Shown: positions 1 through 8,553, counted from the stretch's first letter. The stretch is 40,684 nucleotides of DNA from Bacteroidales bacterium (GCA_012728975.1 JAAYDZ010000043.1:1-40684), one strand, 5' to 3'. Translations and numbers: made by a program. Notes: a model not told the origin generated them from the letters alone.

Positions 1-1118
1 CTCTCCCCTACGGTACAGAATATTTTCACGGAGAAAACAGGGGTGACTTAAGAAAGTTTGCACACCTGTGCATCGATCTGGGTGCAGATATAGTATTTGG
101 TCACGGTCCACACGTGACACGTGCAGTAGAGGGCTACAAGGGCAGAATCATAGCTTACAGTTTGGGTAACTTCTGCACTACCACCGGTATGAATGTTACC
201 GGCAACAGGGGTCACTCTCCTATCCTGGAAATGCAAGTTGATCGCAATGGAGTACTGCTCGGAGGAAAAATACACTCCTTCAAGATGAAACCCGGAGCAG
301 GCCCGGAACCTGACCCTACAAACTCTGTGGCACAACTGATAAAAAAACTCTCTGAGAATGACATCAAAAATAATTTGATCAGAATACTTGATGACGGAAC
401 CCTTGTTGTAACCCCCTATAAAGAGGTTTCAAAGTCAGATAATAATACCGATTTGCTTTGGAAAGACTCCACATACCCGACGAAGGAATTCCTCATAGGC
501 AAACATACGTACAGTAAAGACCCCAATTTTGTAAACATTCCATCTCAATACACCGGACTGAGCAGGGAGAACTCCTATATCCAGAAACCCGTCCTGGCAG
601 CCTTTGAGAAAATGTATGCTGACGCAAAGACGGACGGGATTACATTGCGAGTCACATCAGCCTCACGCAACTTCTACACCCAGAAATATATCTGGGAGAG
701 AAAAATCAAAGAATACACAGAGAAATATTCCGACCGCACTGAGTGTGCCAAAAGGGTACTTAAATACAACTCTCTCCCCGGCACATCACGACATCACTGG
801 GGTACAGATATAGACCTTATCTCTAAACAACTCTCATACTGGAACTCTGCTCAGGGAAAAAAGGCATACGCCTGGCTTCAGGCCAATGCACACAAATATG
901 GATTCTTCCAGCCATACAGCGGAGGACGCAGCGCCGGACATGGCGAAGAGAAGTGGCATTGGAGCTACTATCCCCTCTCCGACCTCTATCTCAAAGAGTA
1001 TCTCAAGGTTGTCAGAACATCCGACATCAAGGGATTCAAATCCGATTTCTCTGCCGAAACTTTTGATGTAATCAACAACTATGTTTTGGGAATCTCGAAG
1101 GTTAGTTATGAGTTATGA
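1..1118 (+). CDS. CapA-type domain fused to a VanY/M15 D,D-carboxypeptidase (5' end cut off)
   Basis: The frame is open from base 3, so the N-terminus lies outside the window; about 371 residues are visible. The first 60 match the end of the CapA/PGA_cap (PF09587) fold: GADIVFGHGPHV, then AYSLGNF. The C-terminal ~190 residues look like a VanY/LdcB-type M15B peptidase (PF02557): SASRNFYTQ, PGTSRHHWGTDIDL with the zinc His and Asp, and EKWHWSYYP with the catalytic Glu and last zinc His. VanY-like enzymes trim peptidoglycan stem peptides outside the cytoplasmic membrane. CapA-like domains are linked to poly-gamma-glutamate or capsule export, but their chemistry is not settled. The combination suggests an envelope role. 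The last codons and the stop lie inside a 7-bp repeat array. Domain calls are firm; the joint function is inferred. Confidence 0.85.
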   Translation, partial: LPYGTEYFHGENRGDLRKFAHLCIDLGADIVFGHGPHVTRAVEGYKGRIIAYSLGNFCTTTGMNVTGNRGHSPILEMQVDRNGVLLGGKIHSFKMKPGAGPEPDPTNSVAQLIKKLSENDIKNNLIRILDDGTLVVTPYKEVSKSDNNTDLLWKDSTYPTKEFLIGKHTYSKDPNFVNIPSQYTGLSRENSYIQKPVLAAFEKMYADAKTDGITLRVTSASRNFYTQKYIWERKIKEYTEKYSDRTECAKRVLKYNSLPGTSRHHWGTDIDLISKQLSYWNSAQGKKAYAWLQANAHKYGFFQPYSGGRSAGHGEEKWHWSYYPLSDLYLKEYLKVVRTSDIKGFKSDFSAETFDVINNYVLGISKVSYEL

Positions 1119-1160
1119 GTATGGAGTATCGAGGTATGAGTATTGAGTGCGGAGTGTGGA
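1105..1160. repeat. Degenerate 7-bp tandem array, eight units, overlapping a gene end
   Basis: Eight contiguous heptamers in strict 7-bp register: GTTATGA twice, then GTATGGA, GTATCGA, GGTATGA, GTATTGA, GTGCGGA and GTGTGGA. The array begins inside the last codons of the CapA-VanY gene and supplies its TGA stop (1116-1118). Because 7 is not a multiple of 3, TGA recurs in all frames. Similar arrays occur at 12830 and 31357. Confidence 0.8.
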
Positions 1161-1178
1161 AAAATATAGGTTAACTAA

Positions 1179-1235
1179 ATTCAAATAACACGGGCGTAGA
1201 AAATTTTTGTATTTTCGAAGCCGTGTTATTTGAAT
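1179..1235 (+). repeat. 55-bp palindromic element, copy 1
   Basis: Arms ATTCAAATAACACGG (1179-1193) and its exact complement (1221-1235) enclose the asymmetric core GCGTAGAAAATTTTTGT. The inner flanks also pair in part, so a long hairpin is possible. A second copy, in reverse orientation, is at 32828-32886. The element lies about 60 bases beyond the stop of the CapA-VanY gene. It has no classical U-tract after the stem, so a simple intrinsic terminator is not obvious. It could be a REP/MITE-like element or a 3'-UTR structure. Confidence 0.8.
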
Positions 1236-1262
1236 ATTAAGCAGTGGAACTAAAAACTTACT

Positions 1263-1290
1263 CAGAACTCGTAACTCTGAACTCGGGACT
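1263..1290. repeat. 7-bp tandem array, four units
   Basis: Four heptamers in register, CAGAACT, CGTAACT, CTGAACT and CGGGACT, end 18 bases before the M1 peptidase start codon. The 13-mer AGAACTCGTAACT within it recurs at 32798-32810, beside the other copy of the palindromic element. Confidence 0.65.
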
Positions 1291-1308
1291 AAAAGAAAAT
1301 ATTTTACT

Positions 1309-3690
1309 ATGAAAAAACGAGGTGTGATAATTGTGACAGTAGCCCTGATCCTATTGACGGCAAGGTGTCAAAAATGGGATTTAGCAAAAATATCCGAGCC
1401 TGGTGTCAGTCGTGAACTTGCTGATCTAAGGAAAACTACAATTACTAATCTCAACTATGACTTGAGATTTGATATTCCGGAAAATGCAGATGAAGATATT
1501 TCATCGGAAATCCTCATTTCATTCGATTTCAAAAAAGTGGGCAACTACCCTGTTGTTTTGGATTTCAAAGAAAAGGCTGAATTTCTTCATTCTGTCGAGT
1601 TAAATAACGAATATTGCGATTATCTATTTGAAAATGAACATATTATCATTCCCCCATCTCTTCTTCAGGAAGGCAGGAATGAAATAACAATTACATTTTC
1701 CTCAGGAAAACAATCCCTGAATAGAAGGGATAATTTCATGTATACGTTACTGGTACCTGACAGAGCACGGACCCTCTTTCCCTGTTTTGACCAACCCGAC
1801 CTCAAAGCCTCTTATATTCTAACTCTCACAGTACCAAATAGTTGGATTGCAGTAGCCAATAGTCCGCTTAACAAAAGTGTTACAAATGCAGACAATCAGA
1901 CAGTTACACATATATTCGAGCCCACAGAGCCTCTGAGCACATATCTCTTCTCTTTTGTCGCAGGAGAGTTCGTTAAGGCTGAGAAAAGCGATGATTCAGG
2001 CTGTACAATCGGACTTTACCATAGAGAAACCGATCCCTGCAAACTTGCACAGATAGATGAAATACTGGATGGCGTCTTCTATTCCCTGGAATGGCTTGAA
2101 GAATATACAGCTATCCCCTACCCTTTCGCAAAATATGACTGCATAGTCCTGCCCGGCTTCCAGTATGGAGGGATGGAGCATACCGGAGCTACGCTTTATA
2201 ATGACCGCCGCATATTTCTTGAGAAAGGTGCCGGTATTTCGGAAAGGATGAACAGATTCAGTCTGATTGCACATGAAACGGCTCATATGTGGTTTGGAGA
2301 TTATGTGACAATGAAATGGTTTGATGATGTCTGGACAAAAGAGGTTTTCGCCAATTATTTTGCAGCCCTGATCACAGCTGAGAAATACCCCGATGTGGAT
2401 AATTCCTTCGCATTTCTCGATTATGCATCTGCAGCATACTCGGTTGATCGTACAGAAGGGGCAAATGCCATCAAACAACCACTTGCCAATCTCAAGGATG
2501 CCGGCCTTATATATGGCAATATCATTTACAACAAAGCTCCAATTGTAATGGAGATGCTGGCCAGGAAAATGGATCCTGAGTCATTTAAAAACGGAATTCG
2601 CGAATATTTAACCGAATACGCATACGGAAATGCCGATTGGGAGGGCCTTGTGGCTATTCTTGACAAATATACCGATGAAGATCTTGCCGCATGGAGCCAT
2701 GACTGGGTTCACAAACCCGGAATGCCTCATTATAAAGTGAATTCTCTTACACAGATTGACCTGAATGGGCTTAATTACGGCTTCTACGAGCTCACAGACG
2801 AGGTTTCTGCCACTTTGATGAAAAATGTTGTGGAAAAGCCTTTATCACCCTCTGAAAAGGCCTCTGCACTAATTATTCTTTATGAAAATTATCTCAACGA
2901 AAGGATTTCCGGTAGCGATTATACCTCCTTCATACTCGATTGTCTAGAATCACTCTCAAAAGAGGAATCTTCGCAGAATATACTGGTGTTTCAGCGAGCT
3001 ATTTCTCAACTTAGAAGCATTCTCTGGAAAGAGAAATATCTTCAGGAAACAGGATGGGAAGGTCGTTTAACAGGGCTTATATCTCACTCTCAAGCCGAAA
3101 GCTGTCGTAGATCCGCTTTCAGCGCACTGCTGAATGCTCCGCACTCTGAATCCACTACCGAGATGTTTCTCGCTGCTTTTATGAAACCTGAAAGTTTCAC
3201 CTGCTTCCATCTCACAAATGCTGATCTTACGCAACTTTGTCAGCAACTCGCAATCAGAAAAGAGGAGATCGCACCTCATATCATCGCAAAACAGCGTGAA
3301 CGCCTCTCCCACCCTGATCTTATTGAACAATTTGAATATATAGCACCTGCACTCGCTTCCTCACCGGAAGCTCGTCGGGAATGTTTCCAATCACTTTTAA
3401 AAGCAGAAAACCGCGAAATTGAGCCCTGGGCTTTGACACTATTGCGTCTTCTAAATCATCCGCTCAGACAAAAGGAAGCCCTTACTTATATTCGTCCCGC
3501 ACTGGAGATTTTTGAAGAAATACAAATCACCGGAGATATCTTCTTCCCCACCAACTGGTGCTCCGCATTGCTTGGAGGACATCATTCCGAAGAGGCCCAA
3601 AATAAGGTAGAGCTATTTCTGGAGCAATATTCCGAAACTCTCAACCCTCTTCTTGTTCAAAAAATCCTACAGGCAGCCTATTATATTTAG
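1309..3690 (+). CDS. M1 family zinc aminopeptidase, exported
   Basis: A 793-residue gluzincin aminopeptidase removing N-terminal residues from peptides. Visible motifs: GGMEH at 287-291 (the Bacteroidota variant of GAMEN, substrate N-terminus binding), HETAH at 322-326 with the third zinc ligand Glu345 in KEVFANY, and a helical C-terminal half like the ERAP-type domain. The N-terminus has a hydrophobic segment followed by LTARC; Cys20 could be lipidated, but Arg at -1 is poor for a lipobox, so a cleaved or uncleaved signal is equally possible. A periplasmic peptidase feeding amino acids fits a lysine fermenter. The ATG at 1309 puts the signal segment right at the start. The family call is firm; substrate preference is unknown. 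Confidence 0.92.
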   Translation: MKKRGVIIVTVALILLTARCQKWDLAKISEPGVSRELADLRKTTITNLNYDLRFDIPENADEDISSEILISFDFKKVGNYPVVLDFKEKAEFLHSVELNNEYCDYLFENEHIIIPPSLLQEGRNEITITFSSGKQSLNRRDNFMYTLLVPDRARTLFPCFDQPDLKASYILTLTVPNSWIAVANSPLNKSVTNADNQTVTHIFEPTEPLSTYLFSFVAGEFVKAEKSDDSGCTIGLYHRETDPCKLAQIDEILDGVFYSLEWLEEYTAIPYPFAKYDCIVLPGFQYGGMEHTGATLYNDRRIFLEKGAGISERMNRFSLIAHETAHMWFGDYVTMKWFDDVWTKEVFANYFAALITAEKYPDVDNSFAFLDYASAAYSVDRTEGANAIKQPLANLKDAGLIYGNIIYNKAPIVMEMLARKMDPESFKNGIREYLTEYAYGNADWEGLVAILDKYTDEDLAAWSHDWVHKPGMPHYKVNSLTQIDLNGLNYGFYELTDEVSATLMKNVVEKPLSPSEKASALIILYENYLNERISGSDYTSFILDCLESLSKEESSQNILVFQRAISQLRSILWKEKYLQETGWEGRLTGLISHSQAESCRRSAFSALLNAPHSESTTEMFLAAFMKPESFTCFHLTNADLTQLCQQLAIRKEEIAPHIIAKQRERLSHPDLIEQFEYIAPALASSPEARRECFQSLLKAENREIEPWALTLLRLLNHPLRQKEALTYIRPALEIFEEIQITGDIFFPTNWCSALLGGHHSEEAQNKVELFLEQYSETLNPLLVQKILQAAYYI

Positions 3691-3800
3691 AAGCAATGCT
3701 TCAATATAATAGACACCACGTTCAATAAAGATAGATCTCGCACTTTACCCAAGAAATGAGCGATTATATTGTAAAATTTAACATATAATAAGAAACGATT

Positions 3801-4871
3801 ATGACTCCCGATTTTAAAATACAATCCATCGGCCTGATGTCGGGCACCTCGCTTGACGGTCTCGATGTCTGCTGCTGTACTTTTACTCGTAAAAATGGAA
3901 AATGGGATTTCACGATTGACTGTGCCCGGGGTTACAGCTATCCTGACGATATGAAATATATCCTTGGAACAGGTGCACAACAGATGAGTGCAGTCGATTT
4001 TATAACATTTCACAGTGCTTATGGGAAGTTTCTCGGGGAAAAAGTCAATCTCTTTATGGAGGAATTTGGAGTAAGGCCTGACATCATAGCTTCACACGGT
4101 CATACCATATTCCACGAGCCACATAAAAAGGTTATGTATCAAATCGGTGACGGCGCTGCAATTGCCGCTGAAACCGGCATCCCTACTGTATCGGATTTCC
4201 GCAGATTGGATATAATGTTGGGTGGCCAAGGGGCCCCGCTGGTGCCTATAGGTGACAGAATGCTCTTTTCGGATTACGATTATTGTCTCAATATCGGCGG
4301 TTTTTCCAATATTTCCTTTGAAAAAGAGGAGAAACGGGTGGCATTTGACATCAGTCCTGTCAATTATGTTTTCAACCGCTACACTCGTCAGATCGGACTC
4401 GAATATGACAAGGATGGCGATATTGCACGCAGCGGAGATATCTGCCAGCCCCTACTCGAAGAGCTGAATGCCCTCGAATTCTATCATACAGAGGGCCCTA
4501 AATCACTCGGACGCGAGTGGGTTGAGGAACTTATATTCCCTATGATTGATAAATATGGTCTGTCTTTAGCTGACAGGCTGCGTACATTTTGCGAACATGC
4601 TGCATTTCAGGTCTCTCGCGTCACATCACCGGGCAAGCGTTTACTCATTACCGGAGGCGGAGCATTCAATAAATTCCTTGTAGAGCGTATTTCAGCCCTT
4701 ACAGGCTGCGAAATAGTAATTCCCGACCCAATCATCATCGAATACAAAGAAGCCCTTATTTTCGCTCTTTTAGGGGCACTCTACATGGCAGACCAGCCAA
4801 GTTGCCTCTCCTCCGTTACCGGAGCCTCCCGCGATAACATCGGAGGAATGTTATTTAAGATACAGTATTGA
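3801..4871 (+). CDS. anmK: Anhydro-N-acetylmuramic acid kinase
   Basis: A 356-residue cytoplasmic enzyme that hydrolyses the 1,6-anhydro ring and phosphorylates anhydro-MurNAc to MurNAc-6-phosphate during peptidoglycan recycling. Diagnostic motifs are the N-terminal phosphate loop GLMSGTSLDGLD, the central GQGAPLVPIGD and NIGGFSNIS, and the late GGGAFN. Length matches the family (about 350-370). The start ATG at 3801 directly precedes the conserved N-terminal strand. It follows the M1 peptidase by 110 bases on the same strand and stands close to the VanY-type carboxypeptidase, so the left edge has a cell-wall turnover flavour, though co-transcription is not shown. No MurQ-type etherase is visible nearby. 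Confidence 0.95.
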   Translation: MTPDFKIQSIGLMSGTSLDGLDVCCCTFTRKNGKWDFTIDCARGYSYPDDMKYILGTGAQQMSAVDFITFHSAYGKFLGEKVNLFMEEFGVRPDIIASHGHTIFHEPHKKVMYQIGDGAAIAAETGIPTVSDFRRLDIMLGGQGAPLVPIGDRMLFSDYDYCLNIGGFSNISFEKEEKRVAFDISPVNYVFNRYTRQIGLEYDKDGDIARSGDICQPLLEELNALEFYHTEGPKSLGREWVEELIFPMIDKYGLSLADRLRTFCEHAAFQVSRVTSPGKRLLITGGGAFNKFLVERISALTGCEIVIPDPIIIEYKEALIFALLGALYMADQPSCLSSVTGASRDNIGGMLFKIQY

Positions 4872-4912
4872 AATTGAGCTCGGTATGACACCAGACTTTT
4901 TCATTTTAGCCT

Positions 4913-4958
4913 CTTACCTATGCAGCGTTTTTGCTACTTTTTGCATCTTATAGGTAAG
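4913..4958. other. Hairpin-forming inverted repeat between anmK and the lipoprotein gene
   Basis: CTTACCTAT (4913-4921) is exactly complementary to ATAGGTAAG (4950-4958). Inside, ATGCA and TGCAT can extend the stem with a bulge, leaving a T-rich loop with repeated TTTTTGC. It lies 42 bases after the anmK stop and 30 before the next start. No strong U-tract follows on the + strand, so it is a poor classical terminator. It may be a REP-like element or an mRNA 3' structure. Confidence 0.55.
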
Positions 4959-4988
4959 TACTTGGTTTATTAGCAACAATATAGCACA

Positions 4989-5441
4989 ATGAAGACGAGA
5001 ATAGTCCTATTCGTGATGATTGCCACCCTAATTCTCGGAGCGGGTTGTGAAAAAATGCCGGCCGATAGACGAAATATTACTCTTTATAACCAGCCTTTAA
5101 GTGTTATTAAGCATTGTATTCAGGGCAAGTGGAAAGTTGTATATGAAAAGGGAGGTTTTATTGCAACCAGAATTCAATATTGGGATGATTATTATATGGA
5201 ATTCACAAAAAACAATCGGATGATTGTTTCCAGAGACGGAGTTGCCGACTATCAGAACACTAAAATAAGGTGGTATAAAGAGTGTTATTGCTGCAACGGA
5301 GGATATAACGAATACGTTTATGTTGCAGAATTTTCAGATGGATCTCCTCCTATTGTATTTGATAGAATTCAGAACGATACATTAATTTTCACCAATTTGG
5401 GTGCTGATTCGCCATATTATTACCTGATTAAAACAAAATAA
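4989..5441 (+). CDS. Small lipoprotein, possibly lipocalin-like, function unknown
   Basis: A 150-residue protein with a clear lipoprotein signal: basic MKTR, a hydrophobic stretch and lipobox LGAGC with Cys20. The mature part carries IQGKWKVVYEKGG, which resembles the opening strand of small lipocalin-like lipoproteins of Bacteroidota, followed by alternating beta-rich segments and a CYCC cluster. I recognise no catalytic motif and do not name a function. It stands alone between anmK and the convergent lysine operon. The ATG at 4989 is the only start giving the signal peptide. Confidence 0.75.
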   Translation: MKTRIVLFVMIATLILGAGCEKMPADRRNITLYNQPLSVIKHCIQGKWKVVYEKGGFIATRIQYWDDYYMEFTKNNRMIVSRDGVADYQNTKIRWYKECYCCNGGYNEYVYVAEFSDGSPPIVFDRIQNDTLIFTNLGADSPYYYLIKTK

Positions 5442-5487
5442 CGAGCTAAAACTAATATGCCCACACAGCCTGGGCGCTTTAACATTG

Positions 5488-5524
5488 TTAAAAAAATAGA
5501 GCCTGGTAATTGTACCGGGCTCTA
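5488..5524 (-). terminator. Intrinsic terminator of the lysine operon
   Basis: TAGAGCCTGGTA (5497-5508) pairs with TACCGGGCTCTA (5513-5524) with one G-U type mismatch and a 4-base loop. On the minus strand the stem is followed by seven U residues (complement of 5490-5496). It lies 33 bases beyond the etfA stop, so it ends the 14-gene operon. On the + strand it may also help stop the lipoprotein transcript, though the T-run there is weak. Confidence 0.85.
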
Positions 5525-5556
5525 TTCTTCAAATTATATCACTTAGAGACTAAGAA

Positions 5557-6564
5557 TTATTTTGCCATCTCTTTTTTGAGACGTTCGGTGAGTAGCGGAA
5601 CGACAGTGTTAAGGTCGCATACGATACCCAGATCCGCAACTGCAAAAATAGGTGCAAATTTGTCTTTGTTGACAGCAATGATGCATTCCGACTCTTCCAT
5701 ACCTGCAAGGTGTTGTATAGCACCAGAGATACCTAGAGCGAAATAGACATCGGGACGTACGGTCTTACCTGTCTGTCCTACCTGACGGTCGTGAGGCATA
5801 TTGCCTGCGTCAACCATTGCACGTGAAGATGAAACCTCTCCACCGACTACTTTTGCCAGTTCACGAAGTTTGTCGAATCCGGCTACACAACCCACTCCCC
5901 TGCCGCCTGAAACGAGTATTTTGGCTTCAGAGATATCTACGCTAGCTTTCTCTTCTTTTACGGTTTTAATAAGTTTCACGCTGAATTTTGATGAGTCGAA
6001 CTTGGGAGCAAAATTGATGATTTCACCCTTACGTGAAGCGTCAGGGGCACATTTTTGCATTACACCGGGCCGAACCGTTGACATCTGGGGTCTGTGATTG
6101 GGACACATAATAGTGGCCATCAGGTTACCTCCGAATGCCGGACGTGTCATCTGAAATTCCTTCGTATCTTCCGATATCTCAAGTTTGGTACAGTCTGCAG
6201 TAAGACCTGTGCCAAGGCGTGCAGCTATACGGGGAGCCAGGTCACGACCGATGGTTGTAGCACCAAAGAGAAGTATGGAGGGTTTATACTCCACAACTAC
6301 CTGATACATTGCCTGTGTATATTGTTCGGTTATATAATCCTTTAGATTATTATCGTCCACAACAATCACTGTATCTGCTCCATACTCTATAAGCCTATGT
6401 GCAGAAGCGGCAATACCCTTGCCCAGAAGCACAGCAAATACTTTTTCACCAAGATCGGCTGCAAGGTCACGTGCCTTTCCTATAAGTTCAAGAGCAACAG
6501 ATTGTACTACACCGTCCCTTTGCTCTGCAAAGACAAAAACATTTTTATATTGTGTATTATCCAT
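5557..6564 (-). CDS. etfA: Electron transfer flavoprotein, alpha subunit
   Basis: A 335-residue FAD-binding subunit. The N-terminal domain has FVFAEQRDG; the C-terminal FAD domain shows VSGGRGVG, SSSRAMVDAG, RQVGQTGKTVRPDVYFALGI, SGAIQH and the late AVNKDKFAPIF. With EtfB it passes electrons between NADH or ferredoxin and the acyl-CoA dehydrogenase encoded two genes upstream. In anaerobes such Bcd-Etf complexes often bifurcate electrons; the neighbourhood makes that likely but no residue I can read proves it. It is the last gene of the operon, 20 bases after etfB and just before the terminator at 5488-5524. Confidence 0.95.
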   Translation of the reverse strand: MDNTQYKNVFVFAEQRDGVVQSVALELIGKARDLAADLGEKVFAVLLGKGIAASAHRLIEYGADTVIVVDDNNLKDYITEQYTQAMYQVVVEYKPSILLFGATTIGRDLAPRIAARLGTGLTADCTKLEISEDTKEFQMTRPAFGGNLMATIMCPNHRPQMSTVRPGVMQKCAPDASRKGEIINFAPKFDSSKFSVKLIKTVKEEKASVDISEAKILVSGGRGVGCVAGFDKLRELAKVVGGEVSSSRAMVDAGNMPHDRQVGQTGKTVRPDVYFALGISGAIQHLAGMEESECIIAVNKDKFAPIFAVADLGIVCDLNTVVPLLTERLKKEMAK

Positions 6565-6584
6565 ATTCAGTCAAATTTAACGGG

Positions 6585-7364
6585 TTAGATGATATGTTTC
6601 TCTTTAAGTTTGCTTACAATCAACTCTACTGCCTGCTCGGCATCGACTTCATGTATAACACCAGGCTGCTTGAGCTCCTTCGCAAATGATTTGACAACCT
6701 TTGTCGGAGAGCCCTTAAGACCGAGTCTGGACTCATCAAAGTCAATCTTGTCAGCAGCCCAGATTTCAACTTCCTTGTTATAAGCATCTACGATACCGCC
6801 AACAGTCATATAACGTGATTTGAAAGCTGAAGCAAGAACCGTGAGAAGACCTTTGCCCTCAAACTGTAAAATTTGATACCCATCTTCAGTCTGCTTCTTT
6901 ATAGTAAAAGATTTACCGTCATACTCTAGGCCTGCCACATAGGAAACCTGAGGAAGACCGAGGTGCTCCGCCATTTCAGGGCCTACCTGTGCAGTATCGC
7001 CGTCAATAGCTTGACGACCTGTGATTATAAGATCCCAGTCAAGAGTTCTTGCCGCCCCGGCAAGAGCGTAAGAAGTTGCTAGTGTGTCTGCACCCGCAAA
7101 CTTACGGTCAGTAAGGAGAATAGCTCTGTCTGCTCCCATCGCAAAAGCTTCACGGAGCATAACATCAGCCTGAGGAGGACCCATTGTTATAACCGTCACC
7201 TCTGCGCCAAACTTGTCCTTTAGCTGCAAAGCCAACTCGAGACCACCTTTATCGTCGGGGTTCATGATGGAAGGAACGCCTTCACGGACCAAAGTTTTGG
7301 TTACCGGATCAATCCTGATCTCTGTGGTATCAGGAACTTGTTTTATACATACCAATATCTTCAT
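6585..7364 (-). CDS. etfB: Electron transfer flavoprotein, beta subunit
   Basis: A 259-residue partner of EtfA. Family features: MKILVCIKQVPDT at the start, NPDDKGGLELAL, the nucleotide-binding VTVITMGPPQAD, and the signature GRQAIDGDTAQVGPEMAEHL. In bifurcating Etfs this subunit binds the NADH-side FAD; in others it holds AMP, and I cannot separate the two by eye. It lies between bcd (14-base gap) and etfA (20-base gap), the usual bcd-etfB-etfA order, supporting crotonyl-CoA reduction as the electron sink of lysine fermentation. Confidence 0.95.
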   Translation of the reverse strand: MKILVCIKQVPDTTEIRIDPVTKTLVREGVPSIMNPDDKGGLELALQLKDKFGAEVTVITMGPPQADVMLREAFAMGADRAILLTDRKFAGADTLATSYALAGAARTLDWDLIITGRQAIDGDTAQVGPEMAEHLGLPQVSYVAGLEYDGKSFTIKKQTEDGYQILQFEGKGLLTVLASAFKSRYMTVGGIVDAYNKEVEIWAADKIDFDESRLGLKGSPTKVVKSFAKELKQPGVIHEVDAEQAVELIVSKLKEKHII

Positions 7365-7378
7365 ATCATTTCCTCCTA

Positions 7379-8539
7379 TCAGATTTTTCCAAACAAATTA
7401 CCTGCGATTACCATACGCTGAACCTCAGAGGTGCCTTCGTAGATCTCAGTGATCTTTGCGTCACGCATCATCCTCTCAACGGGATACTCACGGGTATAAC
7501 CATATCCACCGTGGAATTGAACTGCTTTTGTCGTTACCTCCATAGCCACTTCAGAAGCATAGAGCTTCGCCATAGCAGAATCGGCTGAATAAGCAATCCT
7601 ATCATTTTTGATGGCCTCATCCTTCTTGAAGGCTGCACTGCGAACTAGCAGACGGGCAGCTTCGATCTTTGTCTGCAAATCAGCCATCTGGAATTGTGTG
7701 TTCTGGAATTTTGCGATAGCGCGACCGAACTGCTTTCTCTCTTTAGTATATTTGACAGTCTCGTCCAAAGCACCTTGTGCAATACCGAGGGCCTGTGCAG
7801 CAATACCGATACGGCCTCCGTCAAGCGTTTTCATAGCAATCCTGAAGCCTCTGCCAACCTGTCCCAGGAGATTTTCCTTAGGAATACGGCAGTTATCAAA
7901 GATAAGTTCTGCTGTAGAACTACCCCTGATACCCATCTTGAGCTCCTGTTTGCCTACTGAGAATCCTGGAGTGGAGGCCTCTACCAGAAATGCAGAAATA
8001 CCTCTATTGCCCTGAGACTTATCGGTCATAGCAATTATCAAATAAAGCTCTGCCTGACCTGCATTGGTAATGAATATTTTGTTTCCGTTGAGCACCCATT
8101 CATCGCCATCGAGAACTGCTGTGGTCTGTTGCGCTGAAGAGTCAGTACCGGCATTGGGCTCTGTAAGGCCGAATGCACCTATCCACTCACCTGAAGCGAG
8201 TTTCGGCAGATACTTTCTCTTCTGCTCCTCTGTGCCGAATTCCAAAATAGGAACCATACAGAGAGAAGTGTGTGCTGAAACCACAACGCCTGTAGTGGCG
8301 CAGCAACGTGACAACTCTTCCACAGCTATGGAATACATGATATTGTCACCACCTGCTCCACCATATTCTTTGGGCACCGGGATGCCGAAGATGCCGAGTT
8401 TGGCCATCTTCTTTACGGTCTCTTCAGGGAAACGCTCCTGCTCGTCAATTTCCGCTGCCAGAGGTTTTACCTCTTTCTCAGCGAACTCATGGATCATCTG
8501 CCTGAAGAGTTCTTGAGTCTTTGTCAGATTAAAATTCAT
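7379..8539 (-). CDS. bcd: Short-chain (butyryl-CoA) acyl-CoA dehydrogenase
   Basis: A 386-residue flavoprotein of the acyl-CoA dehydrogenase family. Visible are the FAD/substrate segment GAFGLTEPNAGTDS, the FITNAGQAE strand, the RKQFGRAIAKFQ segment, FHGGYGYTREYPVERMMRDAK and the catalytic base Glu in EIYEGTSEVQR. Here it should run in the reducing direction, crotonyl-CoA to butyryl-CoA, with electrons from EtfAB. Crotonyl-CoA comes from Kal, so no hydroxybutyryl-CoA dehydrogenase or crotonase is needed, and none is present. It sits between the thiolase gene and etfB with 14-base gaps. Chain-length preference is inferred from context. Confidence 0.93.
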   Translation of the reverse strand: MNFNLTKTQELFRQMIHEFAEKEVKPLAAEIDEQERFPEETVKKMAKLGIFGIPVPKEYGGAGGDNIMYSIAVEELSRCCATTGVVVSAHTSLCMVPILEFGTEEQKRKYLPKLASGEWIGAFGLTEPNAGTDSSAQQTTAVLDGDEWVLNGNKIFITNAGQAELYLIIAMTDKSQGNRGISAFLVEASTPGFSVGKQELKMGIRGSSTAELIFDNCRIPKENLLGQVGRGFRIAMKTLDGGRIGIAAQALGIAQGALDETVKYTKERKQFGRAIAKFQNTQFQMADLQTKIEAARLLVRSAAFKKDEAIKNDRIAYSADSAMAKLYASEVAMEVTTKAVQFHGGYGYTREYPVERMMRDAKITEIYEGTSEVQRMVIAGNLFGKI

Positions 8540-8553
8540 TTTGTGTGTTTATG

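Noticed and set aside
1105-1160. CRISPR array
   Set aside because: The units are 7 bases with no spacers and there are no cas genes; the same holds for the other short arrays.
3688-3705. Small hairpin GAAGC-AAT-GCTTC after the M1 peptidase as terminator
   Set aside because: The stem is only five base pairs and no T-run follows; too weak to report as a feature.
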